Assembly: GCA_946539765.1 (NCBI GenBank)
Contig: CAMNHO010000010.1
Span: 1 to 64,000, forward strand
Source: UBA4312 sp002394635
GTDB taxonomy: Bacteria; Bacillota_I; Bacilli_A; Erysipelotrichales; Erysipelotrichaceae
DNA: 64,000 bases
Reading direction: 5' to 3'
Shown: piece by piece, positions 58,211-64,000 of the stretch
Layout: every line of letters starts with the position of its first letter
Position numbering within the stretch: the first letter of the stretch is position 1
The notes under the pieces: generated by a model
Told to the model about the DNA's origin: nothing
The model's input: the letters and a program-made list of their open reading frames with translations, nothing else
Database searches by the model: none
Position numbers and translations under genes: made by a program

Positions 58211-58805
58211 TATCACAGGAAATCCAGCCAAACCGACCGGTCCGGCCGGTGAAAAGATGCTGGAACGCATGAACGCGTCCCATAAGCCATTACGTGACTG
58301 GGGCCTTTCCTTTGTAAACTGGAAAGAGGGCATGTACATTCTGGATGTTGGCTGCGGTGGCGGAGCCACGATCCGGGATATGTTAGGATATTCTGCCAAC
58401 AGTCATATCAACGGGATCGACTATTCCCCCATCAGCGTGAAGATGGCTTGTCAGACAAACCAGAAGGACCTATATAAACAAGTATTCATTTCCCAGGGAG
58501 ATGTTACGGATCTTCCCTATGGAGACAATCTGTATGATCTGGTCACAGCCGTGGAGACTATCTACTTCTGGCCGGATCTATCCAAAGCTCTGCAGGAGAT
58601 CCATCGTGTCTTAAAACCTGGTGGGCTGTTTCTGATCCTGTGTGAGGGCAGCAATCCGAGTACACCGCGTCCGAACATAGACGGTCACTTCGTGGTCTAT
58701 GAACCACAGACTTTAAAAGCCCAATTAAAAGCGGAAGGATTCCATCGTACAGCCTTTGAAAAAGGACAAGGCGAATACATTGCCGTCTGGGGCTGCAAAC
58801 AATAG
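58203..58805 (+). CDS. Class I SAM-dependent methyltransferase
   Basis: A 200-residue methyltransferase of the UbiE/ArsM-like type: ILDVGCGGGATIRDML (motif I), INGIDYSPISVKMA, GDVTDLPYGDNLYDLVTAVETIYFWPD and VLKPGGLF. Substrate unknown. AAGGAGGAAACTC precedes the ATG. It is coupled to the DUF308 gene. Confidence 0.88.
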   Translation: MSDITGNPAKPTGPAGEKMLERMNASHKPLRDWGLSFVNWKEGMYILDVGCGGGATIRDMLGYSANSHINGIDYSPISVKMACQTNQKDLYKQVFISQGDVTDLPYGDNLYDLVTAVETIYFWPDLSKALQEIHRVLKPGGLFLILCEGSNPSTPRPNIDGHFVVYEPQTLKAQLKAEGFHRTAFEKGQGEYIAVWGCKQ

Positions 58806-58830
58806 CTTGTCATCGTGACAGGCTTTTTTT
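58804..58830 (+). terminator. Terminator of the DUF308-methyltransferase unit
   Basis: AGCTTGTCA / TGACAGGCT with loop TCG, then seven T. Confidence 0.85.
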
Positions 58831-58919
58831 ATAGGTCCTCTTCCCTCTAAACCGTCGACATCTTATGGATCCATGGTAAGCAGCTTCTTATTATCCTGGT
58901 CGTTATTTTATTGACTTTT

Positions 58920-58946
58920 TGCATATTATGCATTACAGTGTATAAT
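58920..58946 (+). promoter_or_regulatory. Palindromic operator and -10 of the GntR operon
   Basis: TGCATATTATGCA (58920-58932) lies between the possible -35 (TTTGCA or TTGACT) and TATAAT (58941-58946). A palindrome in the spacer is typical for autorepression by a YtrA-type GntR protein. Confidence 0.55.
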
Positions 58947-58963
58947 ACAAAGGAGGCAATAAT

Positions 58964-59335
58964 ATGATCCTTACGTTCGATTTTTCCAGCCATGTACCTT
59001 TGTACATGCAGCTGCGGAATCAGATTGTGATCGCAATTGCCCAGGGAAGACTAAATCCCGGTGAGAAGTTGCCGACGATCCGTTCTTTGGCAGAAGAAAG
59101 CGGTATTAATATGATGACGGTTTCAAAGGCGTATCAGATGTTGAAACAAGAAGGATATATTGTTACGGACCGCCGTCATGGAGCTACCGTAGCCAGTGGT
59201 AAATCTGTTTCTGTCAGCGAAGAAACGATGAAAGAATTAAAATTGCGTATTTCCGAACTTCGCTTATCCGGAATGAAAAAAGAAGACATTTTATTGTTAT
59301 GTGAAACACTCTATGATCAAGGAGACAATGTATGA
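58964..59335 (+). CDS. GntR family regulator, YtrA type
   Basis: A 123-residue regulator with a winged helix (PLYMQLRNQIVIAIAQGRLNPGEKLPTIRSLAEESGINMMTVSKAYQMLKQEGYIVTDRRHG) and a short C-terminal helix pair of the YtrA subfamily. Such regulators repress their own operon, usually with a membrane protein or ABC transporter. AAAGGAGG precedes the ATG. The stop overlaps the next start by ATGA. Confidence 0.9.
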   Translation: MILTFDFSSHVPLYMQLRNQIVIAIAQGRLNPGEKLPTIRSLAEESGINMMTVSKAYQMLKQEGYIVTDRRHGATVASGKSVSVSEETMKELKLRISELRLSGMKKEDILLLCETLYDQGDNV

Positions 59336-60657
59336 TAAAAAACATCCTATGGCTGTCCGTTTTTTGGATTGCCCCTTTACAGGTCTATCTGTTATTGAAT
59401 CAAACCAAGTTTAAAAAGAATATCGTTTTAGGTGTGACACTTCCATCCCAGGCCAGAGAAAACCCCGATGTACTAAACGAGCTGGCCCGTTTTAAAAGAA
59501 GAGAAATTGCCGGTTGTCTGTTTTTGCTGGCATTGATCGGGCCCTGCCTGCTTATATCCAATACCGAGACCATGATGGCTTTCTGGGGGACATGGATCGA
59601 TCTGTGTATCATACTTCCATACATCCCATTGATTCTTTCCCACCAGAAACTGATGGAAATCAAAGAGAAAAACGACTGGGTGCAAGCGCAAAGACAAGTG
59701 ATAGTCGATACACGCGCTCTGCCGGATGATCGCTGGGTTTCGCCATGGGTCTTTGTTCCGGCTGTTCTTGCTTGTCTGGTACCGGGCCTGTATGATCATG
59801 ATTTTTGGATCTTGTCGGCGATTATGGCTGTTCTATGTGCTGCGATGGCATTTGGTTATCGTTATCTCTATCGCAACAAAGCGGAGATGGTGGATAGCAA
59901 TATTGAGCTCACCCGGGCTTTAACACAGATCCGCAAATACAACTGGTCAAAGATATGGATTCTGATGACATATTTGATGGCTTGTGTTTCTTTATGTATG
60001 ACTTTATCTTTTCAGTACCCGAAAGCAGCCTTGTTGCTCATGATTGCCATAACGGTGATCATGGTCGTCTTAAGCATTCGCATTGAAATGCGGATGCGCA
60101 CCATTCAAGAACGACTGACAAAGGATAGCGGCACCGACTGGTATGTCGATGATGATGCACACTGGATCGGCGGTTTTCTTTACTACAATCCCGATGACAG
60201 CCGCTTGATCATCAACGAGCGGATCGGAATGAACTCTACGATCAATATGGCTAGACCGGCCGGCAAGATCTTTATGGGCTTTACCATTCTCCTTCTTGCT
60301 GCTTTGCCGTTTTTCGGGATCCTGTTTGGATCCGGACCAATCGATATCCAGGTGAATAATGATGTAATCGTAGCCAAGGAAGGCTGGACTACCTATACCA
60401 TCGAAACCGAGGATATCGAAGAGATTACCGTCCTGGATGCATTACCGGAAGGGATGGTACGTATCATGGGGACCGGAATGGATACCCTATTGAAGGGAGA
60501 CTTCTCCTGCACGGAATATGGAAAGATGAAGGTTCTTCTTGATCCAACCCAAGGTCCGTTCGTACTGATCAGGACCAAGGAAGGAAGGCTTTACTTATTA
60601 GGAACAAGAGATAATAAAATGACACAATCCTTAAGCAGCCTGAACGGATCCTCTTAA
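59332..60657 (+). CDS. Membrane protein with DUF1648/PH-like C-terminal part
   Basis: A 441-residue polytopic protein with about seven to eight helices (for example LWLSVFWIAPLQVYLLL, EIAGCLFLLALIGPCLLI, IWILMTYLMACVSLCMTL, IFMGFTILLLAALPFFGILF) and a C-terminal PH-like beta part (DIQVNNDVIVAKEGWTTYTIETEDIEEITVL). It matches the layout of DUF1648/DUF5808-type proteins encoded behind YtrA regulators. Function unknown. It is the presumed effector of the GntR operon. Confidence 0.8.
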   Translation: MIKNILWLSVFWIAPLQVYLLLNQTKFKKNIVLGVTLPSQARENPDVLNELARFKRREIAGCLFLLALIGPCLLISNTETMMAFWGTWIDLCIILPYIPLILSHQKLMEIKEKNDWVQAQRQVIVDTRALPDDRWVSPWVFVPAVLACLVPGLYDHDFWILSAIMAVLCAAMAFGYRYLYRNKAEMVDSNIELTRALTQIRKYNWSKIWILMTYLMACVSLCMTLSFQYPKAALLLMIAITVIMVVLSIRIEMRMRTIQERLTKDSGTDWYVDDDAHWIGGFLYYNPDDSRLIINERIGMNSTINMARPAGKIFMGFTILLLAALPFFGILFGSGPIDIQVNNDVIVAKEGWTTYTIETEDIEEITVLDALPEGMVRIMGTGMDTLLKGDFSCTEYGKMKVLLDPTQGPFVLIRTKEGRLYLLGTRDNKMTQSLSSLNGSS

Positions 60658-60804
60658 GGCATATCAAAGCGTTTTGGCTGCCTGAAAGTACTTTAGATAG
60701 AACATATTATCGATATGCGATAGGATGGTCTCAACAAACACACGAAATATATCGATTGGCCGAAAGATATATGCATAAAAAAACGGCCTGGAAAGAAGAG
60801 TGAC

Positions 60805-61515
60805 ATGAAAGTTTATATTTTATTAACGGTGCTGGCAATGACAGCTCTGGCTGTTGTGCCGGCCATCCTATGGAAGCATAAAACCAAGGCTTCCTGGAAA
60901 AGTTATTTTATTGGTTTTGTGATCTTTATGCTCTTTGCGCGTATCCTGGAACCCCTTTTGCATATGGTATGTCTGATAATTGACAGTCCTGTATCCAGGT
61001 TGATAAATCATTCGGCCATCTTGTATGGACTTTACGGAGGACTGGCTGCCGGGCTCTTTGAAGAAACCGGAAGGTACACGGCTTTCCGATGGATCTTAAA
61101 AAACCAGAAAAGACCAGCTGATGCCGTGATGTACGGATGGGGCCATGGAGGCATAGAAATACTGACGATCATTGTTCCGGTATTGATCCTGGCCCTGCTG
61201 CCAAACCCGGATCCAGCTGTACAGGGTGCTTTGCCTGATATAACAATTGCTTATCTGGCCTCAGCCTTGTTTGAACGGATCTTAGCTGTCAGCATCCACG
61301 TTTGTTTATCCGTATGGGTCTGGAAAGCGGTCCACCAAAAAAAGATAATCTGGTTTGCAGCAGCGATCCTGATGCACGCATTGATCGATTTTCCGGTCGG
61401 ATTGTATCAAAAAGGACTTCTACCACCGGTGAGTATGATGATCTGGCTGGTTATGATCACTTTGGTTTTGGTTATTTATACTATACAACTTTATAAAAAG
61501 ATGGATCGGTCATGA
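60805..61515 (+). CDS. YhfC/PrsW-like intramembrane protease
   Basis: A 236-residue protein with about seven helices. LFEETGRYTAFR (E-E pair), GHGGIEI and MHALIDF match the catalytic residues of the YhfC family of glutamic intramembrane endopeptidases, related to PrsW and CAAX proteases. Substrate unknown. AAGAAGAG precedes the ATG. The 147 bp upstream contain no gene. Confidence 0.88.
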   Translation: MKVYILLTVLAMTALAVVPAILWKHKTKASWKSYFIGFVIFMLFARILEPLLHMVCLIIDSPVSRLINHSAILYGLYGGLAAGLFEETGRYTAFRWILKNQKRPADAVMYGWGHGGIEILTIIVPVLILALLPNPDPAVQGALPDITIAYLASALFERILAVSIHVCLSVWVWKAVHQKKIIWFAAAILMHALIDFPVGLYQKGLLPPVSMMIWLVMITLVLVIYTIQLYKKMDRS

Positions 61516-61523
61516 TCCATCTT
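61498..61523. terminator. Bidirectional terminator
   Basis: AAGATGGATC / GATCCATCTT with a 6-nt loop between the convergent YhfC-type and Cof genes. Confidence 0.75.
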
Positions 61524-62328
61524 ATTTTAGTATATGTTTTTCAATGTAATCCGCCCATCCGTCTTCGGCACATGGCAGATCGGTAATGGCATCGGCAATG
61601 GTCTTGGTGTCATCGCTTCCATTTAACATACAGACCCCTGTACCGCTGATTTCCAGCAAATCGTTATCATTGGTAGTATCTCCAAAAGCAATCACATCCT
61701 CTAGTGAAATATTGTTGTATTCACAGAACTTTTCCAGAGCATACGCCTTTTTGATGTTCTTATCCCCAAATTCGATCAAGTCCGACTGCGTCTTAAACGC
61801 ATGGTAATACGGAGATGGATGCTCAGCCACATACGCTTCGATCTTCGGCATCATTTCATCGGTCGTCCGAAACAACAACAGCGGCGTTTCTTCATTATAA
61901 AAATCAGAGAGGTCCTCGGTAATACGGTAAAACCGCCGGGTCATCTCGGAAGAAGTCTTGATATTATGGTCAGCCCGCGTACATAGGATGCCCCCGTCAA
62001 TGTGCTTGAAGACCAGGCAATGAAACGGTTCCATCAAGGCCACAATTTCTTTACACCATTCTTTTTTTAATAGGAAGTACTCATGGTACTGCTGGTGCAG
62101 ACCATCCCATAAACCGGCCCCGTTTAATCCGATGATGATATCACAATCCATGATTCCCCAGCTTTGCAGCATATTTTTCAAAGCGCCGACCGGACGACCA
62201 GAAGCCAGTCCGAATAAGTCTCCCTGGGCCTGGATGGCCTGGATCGCTCTTCGGGTTCTTTCAGTAATCGGCTGGTGATGCATTGTCAGCGTACTGTCCA
62301 CATCACATAAAATCAGTTTTTTTGTCAT
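61522..62328 (-). CDS. Cof-type HAD phosphatase
   Basis: A 268-residue HAD IIB phosphatase: LCDVDSTLTMHH (motif I with nucleophile Asp), GLASGRPVG, GLNGAG, and the late IAFGDTTNDNDLLEISGTGVCMLN. It probably dephosphorylates sugar phosphates or vitamins precursors. GAGGG lies about 11 nt before the ATG. Possible co-transcription with the MazG-like gene 24 bp upstream. Confidence 0.9.
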   Translation of the reverse strand: MTKKLILCDVDSTLTMHHQPITERTRRAIQAIQAQGDLFGLASGRPVGALKNMLQSWGIMDCDIIIGLNGAGLWDGLHQQYHEYFLLKKEWCKEIVALMEPFHCLVFKHIDGGILCTRADHNIKTSSEMTRRFYRITEDLSDFYNEETPLLLFRTTDEMMPKIEAYVAEHPSPYYHAFKTQSDLIEFGDKNIKKAYALEKFCEYNNISLEDVIAFGDTTNDNDLLEISGTGVCMLNGSDDTKTIADAITDLPCAEDGWADYIEKHILK

Positions 62329-62352
62329 TGTATGTCATCCCTCATGCTTGTA

Positions 62353-62676
62353 TTATTGATATTCTGTATACTTCTTTGAAGACCCTTTGACCTTTTCAAC
62401 CGGATACTTTTCAATGTTCTGCTGCAATTTTTCCAATACGATCGTTTCCAGATCCACATCCAGGGCATCCGCCATCACAATGCAATAATTGACCACATCG
62501 GCCAGTTCCTGACATACATGTTCCTTATCATATTGTGTGTCGCTCCATTGAAAACACTCCAGCAATTCCCCGGCTTCGATGGCAATCGATTTAGCTACAT
62601 TAGCCGGTGTATGATACTGATGCCAGTCCCGTTCATCATTAAATTGGCGAATAGCCTGCTGTGCTTTATTCCACAT
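62353..62676 (-). CDS. MazG-like nucleotide pyrophosphohydrolase
   Basis: A 107-residue four-helix protein: WHQYHTPANVAKSIAIEAGELLECFQW, HVCQELADVVNYCIVMADALDVDLE with the E-x2-E...E-x2-D metal set. It should hydrolyse (d)NTPs to NMPs and PPi as a house-cleaning enzyme. GGAGG precedes the ATG at 62676; the open frame begins five codons earlier at a GTG inside the SD. Confidence 0.92.
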   Translation of the reverse strand: MWNKAQQAIRQFNDERDWHQYHTPANVAKSIAIEAGELLECFQWSDTQYDKEHVCQELADVVNYCIVMADALDVDLETIVLEKLQQNIEKYPVEKVKGSSKKYTEYQ

Positions 62677-62742
62677 ATGTTTTTCCTCCACATTGGTTTT
62701 ATTATAAAGCGTATTTTTAAGAATTAAAAGACGGCTTAAAAA

Positions 62743-62761
62743 AAGACTCCCGAGGAGTCTT
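62743..62761 (-). terminator. Terminator of the macro-domain gene
   Basis: AAGACTCC / GGAGTCTT with a 3-nt loop and seven T on the minus strand. Confidence 0.85.
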
Positions 62762-63947
62762 AAAATACAGGCTGATCATAGACAAACAAAGCTTCGTTAA
62801 TCTCGTAGATCTCATGGTTTCCGTTGGCAATGAAATAGGAAACAATAAGGTCTCTTTTATCACTGGCTGATAACGGTGCCTTGGCTTTGTCCATGAATTC
62901 TCTGGTTTCATCCAATGTCAGTTCCAGCGCAATGGCCAGGGCAAGACAAAGATCTTTGTCCGGAGCCTTTAGAGAAATACGGATGGAACGTAGAGTATCC
63001 ATACTGATATTAGCCTTTCGACAAAGGAGTGGATCCGGCAGATCCTTTTGTTTACAATAGGATAAGAAATCCTCTTTCCATGTTGTTTCCTTGTTTTCTT
63101 CTTCCTGTGGCCCTTCGACAGCTACAGCGTCTTCCACCGTTTCTTCGATAACTTCTTCCACAACCGGTGCTTCCGGTGGTTTCGGTGGTTCATCTTGGTG
63201 GAAGAACCATTTAAAGTTATCTGGATCATAGGCTGGTTTTTCTTCAGCTTTTCCCTTCTTTGTTTTTTTCTTTCCGGCTTTTTTATTCATGCCCACGGTT
63301 AGCCCCGATGGACGGTTGGCTTCTTCATGGTCGTCGGCATCAATAAACCAGGCATTCGGCTTGATGGGCTGTTCTTGCTCCACACCGACCAGCTTTTTCA
63401 CCTTTTTAACAAAGTCCGAAGTTGTTTCCGGTTCCCTGGTTTCCTCTGTCACTTCTTCTTTCCAGTTCTTTGAAATATAAGCATCCAGCGCCTTGGTCGT
63501 TTCTTCTGGTAATGAGATCATTTCTTTATTATCCACAACGATCGTCAGATCCATATCTTCAGTTTCCAGAAAAGTACCGATTACATTCATCGGTGCCTGA
63601 CGCACCATATCCTTTTCAAAGCCCGGCTTTTTACAACAGATCAAAGGCATGGCCAGGGATTGACAATGATGATACAAAGCCATATCTATACAAGCTTGAT
63701 AACAATCCTCCAGCCTTGCTTGTTCATGATGGGTTCCCCCTAACCAGATGGGTTCTTGAATATGAATGACCTTCTTACATGGCAAATCAAAGCCCGGGGT
63801 CATGGCCGGTGTTGACTGTAAAGCCTCTCTGGCCGGTTTTAACTGTGGTCCAGCCGCTTCATAAAGCCCCAGATCCATATTTTCATCGTTGACAATGGCA
63901 TCGGCTTTTGTTTCAGCCAGCTTTCCCTGTATGATCTTAAATGGCAT
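62760..63947 (-). CDS. Macro-domain protein with C-terminal helical domain
   Basis: A 395-residue protein. Residues 1-155 form a macro domain: IIQGKLAETKADAIVNDENMDLG, retaining both Asn of the IVN-x-x-N motif but with a changed glycine-rich loop (LGLYEAAG), and ending LICCKKPGF and MNVIGTFLE. A Lys/Glu/Pro-rich linker (about 170-290) follows, then a helical domain (about 300-395) with RKANISMDTLRSIR and a tail EINEALFVYDQPVF that recurs in other Firmicute proteins and looks HTH-like. It may bind or remove ADP-ribose and link it to a nucleic acid or partner. GAGGAAG precedes the ATG; TATAAT lies 30 bp upstream. Confidence 0.82.
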   Translation of the reverse strand: MPFKIIQGKLAETKADAIVNDENMDLGLYEAAGPQLKPAREALQSTPAMTPGFDLPCKKVIHIQEPIWLGGTHHEQARLEDCYQACIDMALYHHCQSLAMPLICCKKPGFEKDMVRQAPMNVIGTFLETEDMDLTIVVDNKEMISLPEETTKALDAYISKNWKEEVTEETREPETTSDFVKKVKKLVGVEQEQPIKPNAWFIDADDHEEANRPSGLTVGMNKKAGKKKTKKGKAEEKPAYDPDNFKWFFHQDEPPKPPEAPVVEEVIEETVEDAVAVEGPQEEENKETTWKEDFLSYCKQKDLPDPLLCRKANISMDTLRSIRISLKAPDKDLCLALAIALELTLDETREFMDKAKAPLSASDKRDLIVSYFIANGNHEIYEINEALFVYDQPVF

Positions 63948-64000
63948 AATTTCACTTCCTCTTTTTTATTTATTATACATGGAATTTCAGGCAGGTGAAA

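Noticed and set aside
1..64000. CRISPR array, prophage, rRNA or replication origin
   Set aside because: No regularly spaced repeats, phage structural genes, rRNA or DnaA-box cluster were seen.

Overview
The window looks like a chromosomal segment of a low-to-moderate GC Firmicute, most likely a gut Erysipelotrichia-type bacterium. This is inferred from gene style: a T-box ahead of lysS, strong AGGAGG ribosome sites, lipoproteins, Cna-B surface proteins, a UvrX/YolD pair and a BirA/BioY biotin circuit. No rRNA or species marker is present, so the lineage is not proven. Most of the window is ordinary core and metabolic DNA with short intergenic gaps and many clear intrinsic terminators.

Layout. 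0-4.5 kb: TatD nuclease, 6-phospho-beta-glucosidase, EamA transporter and two lipoproteins. 4.6-9.5 kb: a one-carbon/methionine operon (metF, a free-standing MetH activation domain, and a metH lacking that domain) facing a DUF4430 protein and an ECF S component, plausibly B12 uptake. 9.6-20.8 kb: T-box-controlled lysS, tannase-like lipoprotein, alpha-glucosidase, methyltransferase, tsaC, mnmE, AlaX-type editing protein, DegV and a KamA-type radical SAM enzyme. 20.9-31.2 kb: an accessory island with two large surface proteins (a beta-helix type and a five-repeat Cna-B type), an AraC regulator, a 55-residue ribbon-helix-helix protein, a bicupin, a tiny membrane protein and two unknown genes. 31.3-39.2 kb: membrane proteins of unknown role, a Y-family polymerase/YolD/SIS/HAD operon, TetR, birA, bioY and TraX. 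39.3-44.1 kb: the larB-larE-larC nickel-pincer cofactor genes with an Fe-S aldo/keto reductase and an esterase. 44.3-53.9 kb: regulators, hydrolase, cyclophilin, MATE pump, SorC-type regulator, LytTR/DUF3021 pair, an XRE protein and an insertion-sequence remnant. 54-64 kb: two arginine tRNAs bracketing three tandem HAD paralogues, then DJ-1, DUF308/methyltransferase, GntR/membrane pair, YhfC-type protease, Cof phosphatase, MazG-like protein and a macro-domain protein.

The most interesting signal is regulatory. Inside the 23.5-27.7 kb island a TTTTGGGTAT(T/C) element occurs repeatedly, each time with a second GG-rich half about two helical turns away (21 bp in five of six cases). At the surface-protein promoters and at the small membrane gene it takes the place of a good -35 box, 16-18 bp before the -10. 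This is the architecture expected of an AraC-family activator, and the AraC gene in the island carries the same element in front of itself. One such element points at a compact, highly structured, terminator-ended segment that could be a small RNA.

The second signal is window-wide. Eight genes (including birA, the Y-family polymerase, the AlaX-type protein, TraX and MATE) have a TATAAT-like -10 box only 4-7 nt before the start codon and no Shine-Dalgarno sequence, which predicts leaderless mRNAs in an organism whose other genes mostly have clear SD sites.
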